Assembly (NCBI GenBank): GCA_030433395.1
Contig: JAUILX010000012.1
Coordinates: 1 to 15,387, forward strand
Source of the DNA: Chlamydiia bacterium
Lineage (GTDB): Bacteria > Chlamydiota > Chlamydiia > Chlamydiales > JACKPQ01
Direction of reading: 5' to 3'
DNA length: 15,387 bases
In this document: one piece after another, positions 1-8,150 of the stretch
Position numbering within the stretch: the stretch's first letter is position 1
Layout: each line of letters opens with the position of its first letter
The notes under the pieces: generated by a model
Told to the model about the DNA's origin: nothing
Databases searched by the model: none
Seen by the model: the letters and a program-made list of their open reading frames with translations, nothing else
Program-made: the position numbers and the translations under genes

Positions 1-1
1 T

Positions 2-1144
2 GCTAGGGCCCTTCCTGTTGTCACCATTACAGGACCACGCCAGGCTGGAAAAACAACCCTTGTAAAACAGGTCTTTAGCAATAAGCCTTATGTTAATTTA
101 GAAGATATTGATCAGCGTGAGTTTGCGCTCAGAGACCCTAAGAAGTTCTTAAACCAACTCCCTGACGGAGCCATTATCGATGAAATACAGCATGCGCCCG
201 ATTTGCTTTCTTACATACAGGTAATTGTTGATAAAAAAGACCCAGTAGGTATGTTTATTTTAACTGGCTCTGAGCAGCTTGAAGTTCACCAAGCGGTGGT
301 GCAATCGCTTGCTGGAAGAGTAGCTCTTTTTAATTTGTATCCCATGAGCCTAAGTGAGCTGCAAAATGCCAACATTCAACTAACTTTAGATGAGGCTATT
401 TATACTGGGGGCTATCCGCGATTATTTGCAAAACAGCTAAACCCATCACAGGTTTACAAAGACTATATTCAAACCTACCTTGAACGTGATTTAAGAAAAC
501 TAACGGCAGTCAAAGATTTGAGCCAATTCCAAAATTTCTTGCGGCTTTGTGCAGGTAGGATTGGGCAACTGCTCAACTTGAACTCTCTAGCTAGTGATGT
601 CGGTATTTCAGCAAAAACGATTCAGCACTGGATTTCAATACTAGAGGCCTCTTTTATCTTGATTCGATTGCAGCCTTACTACGAAAATTTTGGGAAGCGC
701 TCTATCAAAGCTCCAAAGCTCTATTTTTCAGATGTAGGCCTTGCCTGTTATTTACTAGGAATCCACAACACTTCGCAACTTGCTCGGGACCCTTTGAGAG
801 GCAATTTAGTCGAAAACCTAGTTTTTCTTGAGCTGCTTAAAACACAAGCAAACCAAGCTAAAGATCCTGACCTTTATTTCTTTAGAGATGCTCACGGACA
901 TGAGATCGATTTTATTTACAAATATGGACGTGATCTGTATCCAATGGAAGTTAAAGCCGCTCAGACTTTTCACTCGAGCTTTTTCAAAAATATTGAATTT
1001 TTTAAAAAGCTTGCTCAGGATCGATTTAAACAGGGCTTTCTTGTTTATGCCGGAGAAATAGAGCAACCGATTCATGATATCGAAGTTCTAAATTACAAAA
1101 ATGCTTGCAGCATGTTAACCAAAGCGTCTACTGTGGACAAATAG
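2..1144 (+). CDS. AAA/DUF4143-type P-loop ATPase, 5' end outside window
   Basis: The reading frame is open from the window edge, and 380 codons are visible. A Walker A motif (GPRQAGKT, visible residues 11-18) and a Walker B motif (AIIDE, residues 57-61) lie before the first in-frame alternative start (TTG at 203), so the true start is upstream of the window. The middle carries GGYPRLF and TYLERDL, followed by a winged-helix-like stretch. The C-terminal third has a GNLVENLVFLEL segment and an HEIDF...PMEVK pattern, as in the restriction-endonuclease-like fold of DUF4143 proteins. These ATPases are widespread in bacteria and archaea; their substrate is generally unknown and I assign none. Probably only the first 10-30 residues are missing. 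The last 17 bases overlap the convergent surface-protein gene. Family membership is fairly sure; function is not. Confidence 0.85.
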   Translation, partial: ARALPVVTITGPRQAGKTTLVKQVFSNKPYVNLEDIDQREFALRDPKKFLNQLPDGAIIDEIQHAPDLLSYIQVIVDKKDPVGMFILTGSEQLEVHQAVVQSLAGRVALFNLYPMSLSELQNANIQLTLDEAIYTGGYPRLFAKQLNPSQVYKDYIQTYLERDLRKLTAVKDLSQFQNFLRLCAGRIGQLLNLNSLASDVGISAKTIQHWISILEASFILIRLQPYYENFGKRSIKAPKLYFSDVGLACYLLGIHNTSQLARDPLRGNLVENLVFLELLKTQANQAKDPDLYFFRDAHGHEIDFIYKYGRDLYPMEVKAAQTFHSSFFKNIEFFKKLAQDRFKQGFLVYAGEIEQPIHDIEVLNYKNACSMLTKASTVDK

Positions 1145-3119
1145 TGCCAGGCTGAACAAAAGTTGTTGTCCCAGCTGGCGTAACGACAAATGTCCCTGTA
1201 TTTTGAGTCTGCAAGCCTGATAAGCTAGCATTTGGCGCTTGAACCTGAAACTTTGCTGAATCACCTGTTTGGTTTAAAAATGTATAGCTACCAGGATTTG
1301 TGTTATTTTCAAGGGTGAGGCAAATTTGGGATGCTGAAGGAGTTAAGTTAAACCGTACGTTATCCAGGTTTATATTTAGTATTTGGTTTAAAGAACATGT
1401 CACTTCAGTGGCTGTATCAACCTGAACAGTCATGCTTGTACCTGTGTGATTATTAAAGAGATTTTCCTCAATATGCAACTCACCTGGGCCATTAATTAGA
1501 CTGATGGGAATAAGCGGGAAAAATATAAGACCTGAGCTACAGTTACTTACAAACTGATTTTGTGAAACAAGAATAAAGGCATTATCGCCTTGATTAAAGC
1601 GTTGAATAGCAGCGTCAGAATTGATCATTCTAGTTGAGTAGTTGCGCTCAACGCGCATATCTACATTGTCTAGAACAACACTTAAAACAGCCGAAGTTGT
1701 AACCCCTTGACCATCCATATAGTTATCTTGGACACGTACAATGCTATTGGGAGCTGCTAAAATCACAACATCAGAATCTTCCCCTCCACCTGCAATACCA
1801 TTTCCATAAAATTCATTACTTCTAACGATCTTTGATCCAGTCAAATCAAAAATCGTTCCAAGCGCAGCTGTACCATCAATTGCAAATAGTTGGCTATCTG
1901 CGATTCGGCAATGCTCAATAAGATAACTTCCTGCTACGCCACCATCTGTGATGTTATTTGTTGTAGCACCATTAACATGAATACCGCGAATGATATTAAA
2001 GTCTTCTAGCGTGATTCCGTTCCCTGCCAGATTAGTCATGATCGGCATTTGTCCAGGCGTTTGTGCAGGAATAACAGCTCCAGCAAGCGGCAGATCGGTT
2101 CCTGACCCTTGTAAGACTTGCCATGCTCTCATGTTATAGCCAGCGTCATAGCCTGTTGTTGTGCCATCTCCTGGGTACATATAAATGATATCCCGTGGAC
2201 TGGATGCTGCTTGCGCTTCTAAAAGTGTTGGGAAGGGATCTTCAAATGTGCCGTTTGAGCCTGATTGGTTGTTGACAAAAACAAATTTAAATGGCTCATG
2301 TGTTGCTGGGTTGATTAGAGGAGCTCTCTGCTTGCGCTTTTGAATTGGGATGATCTCGTTACGCATGATGGGCTGAGATAGAAATTTGGGAATTTGCTTA
2401 GGTTTTGGTAAAAGGTTGATGCCTGCCACTCCTTGGACTGTCCAACGAAAGATGCGATCATAGGTGAGGTCAATTCCCGCAAAAAAGCGATCTATGATCT
2501 CAAGCGTTGCACTTGCAGTGCCACCCCAAGCTCTTCCAAAGTCGGTGCGATCAACTTTATTTGAAAATAAGTAGTAAGAGCCGAGTGAGCCGTAAACCTC
2601 AAGGGGCACGTTTGTGTTTACATAGCGTGAACCAATCTCCCCTTCAACACAGGGTAGCGCTGCCCGCAGCGAGTTTTTGACAATGGCCTGATGACCTTGG
2701 AAACGTAGAAATGTCGTATTATTAGACTTAAACTTTGTGGATTTTAAAGGAATATATCCATTAAGGCGGAAATCAAGAAAGCGGTTTAAAAGCTCTAAAC
2801 CTGGCCCTAATTGATTCACCTGAAAAGCGCCATCATCTCGATAATCGTAAAAGAAGTTTGCCCCTAAGGCCCAATCAGGATTTCCAAAAGGCATGCGCAT
2901 ACCGCCACCAATATTGGCAGCAAACTTTCCGTCATCAAAAACATGAACGCGACCATCAAACATGGGGTAAATTGGTCTGTCTTGATCAGGCAATAGAAAT
3001 GTTGAAAGCGTTGTGTATCCTGTATCATAACCAACACCGTTGTGTTCACGATGTTTTAAAACAGCTTCACTAGAAAAAAGAGTGGTCGCTCCAAGCAACA
3101 AAGTCACGTATTTTATCAT
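1128..3119 (-). CDS. inverse-autotransporter-like barrel with beta-helix passenger (663 aa)
   Basis: Predicted outer-membrane surface protein. Residues 1-19 form a signal peptide. Residues 25-250 are rich in alternating aromatic and glycine strands (GVGYDTGY, GANFFYDY, LLNRFLDFRLNGYIPL), as in the inverse-autotransporter barrel (intimin/invasin type). PIMRNEII at 250-257 resembles the V-x-R-x-x-x-I signature after the last strand in that family. From about 279 comes a passenger opening with FVNNQSGSNGTFEDPFPTL and YPGDGTTTGYDAG, then irregular right-handed beta-helix-like sequence. The C-terminus has a cysteine-bracketed cap (C600 to C661). It is paralogous to the 11638-14328 gene but with a shorter, less regular passenger. 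The ATG is 12 nt behind the DUF393 stop with no clear Shine-Dalgarno, so transcription from the dnaG side is plausible. Fold class is well supported; a role in adhesion is inference. Confidence 0.85.
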   Translation of the reverse strand: MIKYVTLLLGATTLFSSEAVLKHREHNGVGYDTGYTTLSTFLLPDQDRPIYPMFDGRVHVFDDGKFAANIGGGMRMPFGNPDWALGANFFYDYRDDGAFQVNQLGPGLELLNRFLDFRLNGYIPLKSTKFKSNNTTFLRFQGHQAIVKNSLRAALPCVEGEIGSRYVNTNVPLEVYGSLGSYYLFSNKVDRTDFGRAWGGTASATLEIIDRFFAGIDLTYDRIFRWTVQGVAGINLLPKPKQIPKFLSQPIMRNEIIPIQKRKQRAPLINPATHEPFKFVFVNNQSGSNGTFEDPFPTLLEAQAASSPRDIIYMYPGDGTTTGYDAGYNMRAWQVLQGSGTDLPLAGAVIPAQTPGQMPIMTNLAGNGITLEDFNIIRGIHVNGATTNNITDGGVAGSYLIEHCRIADSQLFAIDGTAALGTIFDLTGSKIVRSNEFYGNGIAGGGEDSDVVILAAPNSIVRVQDNYMDGQGVTTSAVLSVVLDNVDMRVERNYSTRMINSDAAIQRFNQGDNAFILVSQNQFVSNCSSGLIFFPLIPISLINGPGELHIEENLFNNHTGTSMTVQVDTATEVTCSLNQILNINLDNVRFNLTPSASQICLTLENNTNPGSYTFLNQTGDSAKFQVQAPNASLSGLQTQNTGTFVVTPAGTTTFVQPGTICPQ

Positions 3120-3131
3120 GATTTTTTTATA

Positions 3132-3413
3132 TCAAAGCAATCGTCTTTTAGCAATAAAATTATATACAGGGTCAATTAAAAAACTCGGCAAGACGTAAAA
3201 GCAACCTGGAACATACCACCCCATTAGCCAGAAAATGCGCAACACAGCTTTCATACGTAGCCATTTTTTTCCATTTTCTTCAATGAGCACTATAGAATCA
3301 GCTTTTACCTCAAAAGGCTCGAACCTGAAGGTACGCTTTTTGTCCAAGCGCTCTATACGAGCTTTCCATTTCTGGCAAAAGGGACACTGATCATCATAGA
3401 AAATAGTGTTCAC
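3132..3413 (-). CDS. DCC-family (DUF393) thiol-disulfide oxidoreductase-like protein
   Basis: Small protein of 93 residues. It starts with GTG, which overlaps the dnaG stop codon in the 4-nt sequence GTGA, so translation is probably coupled to dnaG. The N-terminus shows the family hallmark YDDQCPFC (residues 6-13, D-x-x-C-P-x-C), followed by a basic helix and an RFEPFEV strand. SIVLIEENGKK precedes a hydrophobic segment around residues 57-80 with a central proline, and VYNFIAKRRLL closes the chain, matching the usual C-terminus of this family. It is somewhat short but contains both ends, so it looks intact. The CPxC pair suggests thiol redox chemistry. No substrate is known, and its link to primase is unexplained. 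Confidence 0.8.
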   Translation of the reverse strand: MNTIFYDDQCPFCQKWKARIERLDKKRTFRFEPFEVKADSIVLIEENGKKWLRMKAVLRIFWLMGWYVPGCFYVLPSFLIDPVYNFIAKRRLL

Positions 3414-5176
3414 GCTGGAATACTCACTTTTGGTGGATGAGATTTAAGTTCATCGAACTGCTTAGCTAGCTCTAGAATTTCTTCTTCAGTACAAGTCCCA
3501 CTGTGAATTTTGGATTTGATCTCTTCGCGTTTTGTAAGCCAGTGGCGCTCTAAAATACGTTTGATGGTTTCTTCAATTCCTGATCTTGCGCGCTCGCGGT
3601 TGATCCGTTTTTGCAATACTTCGGATAAGAAAAATTGCTCTTCAGTATTATCAATGGAGATGGAAAGTTCTAGTAGATCGCAAGATTTCCCTTTTTCGAA
3701 TTGCTCAATGATATGAACAAAGAGATCGCGACATACCGGTGTTTGAAAATGTTCGCGTTTAATGTTGTAGCAAATCAACTCGACCATATCGGGCCGGTTT
3801 TGGCCAACGGCAAGCAGCCAACGCAAAAGGTCAGTTTCTAAAATACGGTCGGGATCGACATGTGTTTGAGAAAGTGTACCAACCCGCTTGACAATCACAT
3901 CGGCTGGGCGATATTTTTCTGCTTCTATGGTTGATTCTGGCACTTGGGTAAGACGAGCGAGCTTGCGCAAACTCTCGTGTACCATCAAGGGGTGGTTCCA
4001 ATCAAGAATGCGCCTGGAGATCATTTGAACAATGTCAGTTTTAACGGCAGGCCGTGAAAGATCTTGGCCCTGACTGTAGTAATCGACAAGATAGGAAAGG
4101 TAATCTTTTGATTCATCGATGAGTTTTGAAAAAGCAGGAGGACCTTCTGTGCGCAAAAAAGTGTCTGGATCAGAGCCATTGGGTAAAATAGTAACTGAAA
4201 CATCAACGCCTTCTTTTTGAAAGAAGTGGCCAATTTTGACTGCAGCATCACGCCCCGCATCATCACCATCAAGAGCTAAAATCGCATGGTTAACGCCAAG
4301 CTTAATAAGCTCTTGAGCTTGCTCTTGACCAAAAGCTGTCCCCTGACCCGCAACGGCAAAGTTAAATCCTTCCTGAATGAGCCTTAAAGCATCGATTTGT
4401 CCTTCACAAATAATGGCTCGCTTCTCTTTTGCAATTCGCTTGCGCGATTGATGCAAACCAAACAAGATTTTTGATTTTTTAAACAGGGGGGTTTCAGCTG
4501 TATTCTTATATTTTGGTCCATAGGTATCTTCGCTAATTTTGCGCCCTGAAAAGCCAATAACTGACCCGGCGGCATCAAGAATAGGAAACATCACTCGCTG
4601 TTGAAAAAAGGGGCGGGACTCACCTCGTTGAACCAGTCCTGCTTCTTCGAGAATAGCGCGCTGTTTCGCAAGCGCCTTTGTAAAAAGCTTTGACTCCCTT
4701 GGCGCATACCCAATGCGGAAAGCTCGAATAAAATCAAGATCTAGCCCGCGTCGATAGAGATAATCAAGAGCCTGGTGACCTTCTTCTGTTTGCAAAAGAT
4801 AAGCATGGAAAAAAGCACACGCTTCTTCATTAGCTTCCTTAAGGAGTTTTTTGCTCGGCCCCTGAGGCTCTTCTGTTTCGCTTTTTTGCAGGTGAACTCC
4901 GAAGCGCTCAGCAAGTTGCTCAACACTATCTTCAAAACTGAGCTTTAGATGGTTCATCAAAAACGCAATGGCATCTCCATGAGCGCCACAACCAAAGCAG
5001 TGATAATGGCTGTCGCCGCGTTTAACGATAAAAGATGGAGACTTCTCCTCGTGGAATGGACAGCATGCTTTGTAAGAAGCGCCCGACCGTTTAAGGTCCA
5101 GATGAGGCTCGAGCACCGAGATTAAATCGATGCGCTCGCGAAGAGATTCAAGTGTATCTTTAGTAAATAGCGCCAT
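3410..5176 (-). CDS. dnaG: DNA primase
   Basis: Synthesises RNA primers for the replication fork together with DnaB helicase. The chosen ATG gives 588 residues (E. coli has 581). The N-terminal CHC2 zinc-binding domain has ligands C39, H42, C60 and C63 within CPFHEEKSPSF and YHCFGCGAHGD. The RNA polymerase core follows, with YGPKYKNTAETPLF at 219-232. The TOPRIM fold has E258-G259-x-x-D262 and the metal-binding DGDDAG at 303-308. The C-terminal region from about 430 would be the helicase-interaction domain. An in-frame TTG 18 nt upstream (5194) could add six residues, but the ATG leads directly into the usual N-terminus and a TATAAT hexamer lies between the two. It is divergent from the mutS unit, and its stop overlaps the downstream DUF393 start. 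Confidence 0.97.
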   Translation of the reverse strand: MALFTKDTLESLRERIDLISVLEPHLDLKRSGASYKACCPFHEEKSPSFIVKRGDSHYHCFGCGAHGDAIAFLMNHLKLSFEDSVEQLAERFGVHLQKSETEEPQGPSKKLLKEANEEACAFFHAYLLQTEEGHQALDYLYRRGLDLDFIRAFRIGYAPRESKLFTKALAKQRAILEEAGLVQRGESRPFFQQRVMFPILDAAGSVIGFSGRKISEDTYGPKYKNTAETPLFKKSKILFGLHQSRKRIAKEKRAIICEGQIDALRLIQEGFNFAVAGQGTAFGQEQAQELIKLGVNHAILALDGDDAGRDAAVKIGHFFQKEGVDVSVTILPNGSDPDTFLRTEGPPAFSKLIDESKDYLSYLVDYYSQGQDLSRPAVKTDIVQMISRRILDWNHPLMVHESLRKLARLTQVPESTIEAEKYRPADVIVKRVGTLSQTHVDPDRILETDLLRWLLAVGQNRPDMVELICYNIKREHFQTPVCRDLFVHIIEQFEKGKSCDLLELSISIDNTEEQFFLSEVLQKRINRERARSGIEETIKRILERHWLTKREEIKSKIHSGTCTEEEILELAKQFDELKSHPPKVSIPA

Positions 5177-5183
5177 ATCTCGG

Positions 5184-5189
5184 ATTATA
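5184..5189 (-). promoter_or_regulatory. possible -10 hexamer for dnaG
   Basis: The minus strand reads TATAAT exactly, 7 nt before the dnaG ATG. Transcription from it would start almost at the start codon, giving a leaderless or very short 5' end and ruling out the TTG at 5194. No good -35 hexamer is visible at 16-18 nt, so this is weak. Confidence 0.3.
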
Positions 5190-5211
5190 GCCAATAATTA
5201 GTTGTTGCGCT

Positions 5212-5658
5212 ATGGTTGATTGCATGGAAAAGGCAAAAGAAAAACTTGTTAATTTAGCGAAAAGCTCTTTGAAAGAATCGTCAGAGCAAAAACCCACTGA
5301 GAAAAAAATCATTACCGCTAGCACACAAAGTTCCCTTCGTGAATTGTTTAAAAAAACTTTTTTGCCTTTATTAATCGATATATCTGAGCTCCGCCTGATG
5401 CTCGAAGATTGCAAGTTGCAAAAAACATCTGGCCGTCTTTTTCAAATTGATTCAATGGAAAAAAGTCCTGAGGATATTTTAAAACGCTTAGAGCAGCTCC
5501 AAGATGATATTGCTGAAACACGCCGGTGGTGCGAGGGCGTAATCACTCAAATTGATCGTGGTATTGATGAGGCCAAGGACCTGCTTGCCTTTTTAGGAAA
5601 AGGCGATGAGCAAAGCCAACAATCTCCTAGCTGGAAGAGGTTTTTTAAGAAAAAATGA
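5212..5658 (+). CDS. conserved-position hypothetical protein between dnaG and mutS
   Basis: Not recognised by domain. It is a lysine-rich, soluble-looking protein of 148 residues with no signal peptide or membrane segment. Residues 1-35 are polar and charged. Around 40-65 a mostly helical stretch contains LRELFKKTFLPLLIDISEL, and 80-128 looks amphipathic helical or coiled coil (EDILKRLEQLQDDIAETRRW, then ITQIDRGIDEAKDLLAFLG). The tail is basic (WKRFFKKK). Its stop overlaps the mutS start in ATGA, so it is probably co-translated with mutS. It sits where Chlamydia trachomatis has a hypothetical gene between dnaG and mutS (CT793 as I recall), but I could not check homology. The first ATG is used; a second in-frame ATG at 5224 is an equal alternative, as neither has a clear Shine-Dalgarno. 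It is probably a real gene, with function unknown. Confidence 0.75.
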   Translation: MVDCMEKAKEKLVNLAKSSLKESSEQKPTEKKIITASTQSSLRELFKKTFLPLLIDISELRLMLEDCKLQKTSGRLFQIDSMEKSPEDILKRLEQLQDDIAETRRWCEGVITQIDRGIDEAKDLLAFLGKGDEQSQQSPSWKRFFKKK

Positions 5659-8150
5659 CTCCGATGATGCAGCAGTGGCACAACTGCAAAAAAACTCAGC
5701 CTGATGCTGTTTTACTTTTTCGCCTAGGCGATTTTTATGAAGCCTTTCACGAAGATGCTGAAATCCTTTCAAAAGAGCTTGATCTCACACTCACACAGCG
5801 CCAGGGCATTCCTATGAGTGGAATTCCTTACCACGCAGCAGAAGGGCACATTGAAAAAATGGTCACTAAGGGTTACTTAATAGCTATCGCAGAGCAAACA
5901 AGCGATCCCAAACAAAGTAAAGGTTTAGTCCAGCGCAAAATTGTGCGCACCATCTCCCTTGGGACAACGTTAAGCGAAAATCTTGTCAACAGCAAAACAC
6001 CCAACCACTTCGCTTGTATTTCTCAAGTCAACACAACCATTGGCTTAGCATTGCTCGATCATAGCACTGGCGAGTTAAGCGTGACCGAGCTCGATTCTAT
6101 TGGTGCCCTTGAAAGTGAGCTTTTCCGCTGCCAACCAAAAGAGCTTTTATCTTATGGGAAAGCCATTGAAAATAAACAACAGCTTCTAGACGAGCTCTAT
6201 GACAATTTCAAAACACGGATCACGCTAAAAGAGCCCTATTTATTCGATCACCAAAGCGCCTACAATTTTTTAACTGATCATTTTAAAGTACAATCACTTG
6301 ACGGCTTTGGTTTAAAAGGGTTGTGCGCTTCAATCAATGCTGCCGGAGGTCTGCTCAATTATCTGCGCGATCATCTCTCCCTATCAATCGAACACATTGA
6401 AACAATTCAGCCGCGCTCTTTAAACGATTACATGTCAATTGATAAGACCACACAAACAGGACTTGAACTCATCTCTTCGCTGCTTCCTTTCATCGACCGC
6501 ACCTGCACGCCAATGGGCGCACGGATGATGCGCAATTGGTTGACCCACCCATTGCTAAAACCAGATCAAATTCAAGCGCGCCAGCTAGCTGCTAAAGAAT
6601 TAACAATCTTTGACGGATTAAAAAATGTACGGGATCTCGAGCGTATCGTCACACGCCTTGGATCAGGTTACGGATCTCCCCGCGATCTACTCGCCTTACG
6701 CACCTCACTAGAAGTCATCCCTGCTATACAAACGCATCTCTCACAGATGCAAGCTCCCTCACTAAAATCACTACCCTGGCCTGACTTAAATCCCCTATGC
6801 TCACTCATTAAGCACTCCATTACTGAGCGCCCGCCTCTCAGACTCTCAGATGGCGGCGTCATAAGGTCTGGATTTTCCCAAGAGCTCGACGATTTACTAA
6901 ACCTAAAACAAAACTCACAAAATTTCCTCGCTCAATACCAAAATAAGCTGCGCGATCAGCTCGGAATCAAAACCCTACGCGTCACATTCAATAAAGCCTT
7001 TGGCTATTCAATAGAAGTGTCACGGGGCCAAAGCCAAAGGATGCCCGAGACCTTTCACAAAAGACAAACCTTAGTCAATACAGAGCGCTTTATTTCACCA
7101 GAGCTCAAAGAATACGAAGATAAAATCCTTGGAGCTGAGGAAAAAATAGCAGCTCTAGAAGCAACCCTATACAACCAAATCAAAGAGAGCGCACTGCAAG
7201 CTCGCAAAGCTATTTTAATAGCGGCGCGCAGCATTGCCCAGCTAGACTGTTTGCTCTCTTTTGCGCAGCTAAAAACCAATATGAATTTTCCTACTGTTGA
7301 TTCAAGCGATATTCTCCATATCGAAAAGGGACGCCATCCTGTGATTGAACAGGCACTATGCGCGCATACCTTCATCCCAAACGACACTCACCTAGATCAC
7401 GATCAGCGTCTCTTTCTGATCACAGGCCCAAACATGGCCGGCAAATCGACCTACATACGGCAAGTTGCCATTATTGCCATCATGGCACAAATCGGTGCGC
7501 CTGTGCCTGCAGCCAAGGCCCATATCGGCATCATCGACAAAGTTTTTTCACGCATCGGCGCCTCTGATGACCTTAAACGTGGACAATCAACATTCATGGT
7601 CGAAATGAGTGAGACCGCAAACATTTTGCGCAATGCGACTCCCCGGTCCCTTGTGATTCTCGATGAGATCGGCCGCGGCACCAGCACCTATGACGGTGTG
7701 GCAATAGCCTGGGCCGTTGCCGAGTACCTTCTGACTCAAAAAACAAAAAGAGCCAAAACACTTTTTGCAACCCACTACTTTGAGCTCACAGCCATGGAAG
7801 AAAAAATTCCAGGGGCTGTCAACTACAACGTTGCCGTGCACGAAGCTGCAGATAAGATCACATTTTTGCATAAAATCAAGCGCGGGGACACAGACAAAAG
7901 TTATGGCATCCATGTTGCAAGGCTTGCCGGCCTGCCCGCACCTGCAATTGAAAAAGCTCGCCAGATGCTCTCAGAGCTAGAAAATGGCAAACGCCAAAAA
8001 AAACAAAGCGCACAACTCTCACTATTTGAAACACCCCCTGAAACACCTAAAATCGATCCCATTCTTGAGGAGTTAAAAGCGCTAAATACAAACCAACTCA
8101 CGCCGATGCAGGCCCTTCAAAAGCTCTGCGACTGGCAAGCTTCAATATGA
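5655..8150 (+). CDS. mutS: DNA mismatch repair protein MutS
   Basis: Recognises base mismatches and small loops in DNA and signals repair through ATP-driven clamp movement. The protein has 831 residues, close to the E. coli length (853). The N-terminal mismatch-reading domain has the GDFYEAF motif with F27 and E29. Connector, core and clamp regions follow (about 120-550). The ATPase domain has Walker A GPNMAGKST (591-599), signature FSRIGASDDLKRGQSTFMVE, Walker B with D670-E671 in LDEIGRGTSTYDG, and the FATHYFEL switch. The C-terminal tail (MQALQKLCDW) resembles the usual MutS end. The start overlaps the preceding gene's stop and the end overlaps the uvrC start, both as ATGA, so translation of the three genes is probably coupled. 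No mutL is in the window. Confidence 0.98.
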   Translation: MTPMMQQWHNCKKTQPDAVLLFRLGDFYEAFHEDAEILSKELDLTLTQRQGIPMSGIPYHAAEGHIEKMVTKGYLIAIAEQTSDPKQSKGLVQRKIVRTISLGTTLSENLVNSKTPNHFACISQVNTTIGLALLDHSTGELSVTELDSIGALESELFRCQPKELLSYGKAIENKQQLLDELYDNFKTRITLKEPYLFDHQSAYNFLTDHFKVQSLDGFGLKGLCASINAAGGLLNYLRDHLSLSIEHIETIQPRSLNDYMSIDKTTQTGLELISSLLPFIDRTCTPMGARMMRNWLTHPLLKPDQIQARQLAAKELTIFDGLKNVRDLERIVTRLGSGYGSPRDLLALRTSLEVIPAIQTHLSQMQAPSLKSLPWPDLNPLCSLIKHSITERPPLRLSDGGVIRSGFSQELDDLLNLKQNSQNFLAQYQNKLRDQLGIKTLRVTFNKAFGYSIEVSRGQSQRMPETFHKRQTLVNTERFISPELKEYEDKILGAEEKIAALEATLYNQIKESALQARKAILIAARSIAQLDCLLSFAQLKTNMNFPTVDSSDILHIEKGRHPVIEQALCAHTFIPNDTHLDHDQRLFLITGPNMAGKSTYIRQVAIIAIMAQIGAPVPAAKAHIGIIDKVFSRIGASDDLKRGQSTFMVEMSETANILRNATPRSLVILDEIGRGTSTYDGVAIAWAVAEYLLTQKTKRAKTLFATHYFELTAMEEKIPGAVNYNVAVHEAADKITFLHKIKRGDTDKSYGIHVARLAGLPAPAIEKARQMLSELENGKRQKKQSAQLSLFETPPETPKIDPILEELKALNTNQLTPMQALQKLCDWQASI

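Noticed and set aside
203..205. TTG as the start of the ATPase gene
   Set aside because: The Walker A and B motifs lie upstream in the same frame, so the gene begins outside the window.
5192..5194. TTG as the start of dnaG
   Set aside because: The ATG at 5174-5176 gives the usual primase N-terminus, and a TATAAT hexamer sits between the two codons.
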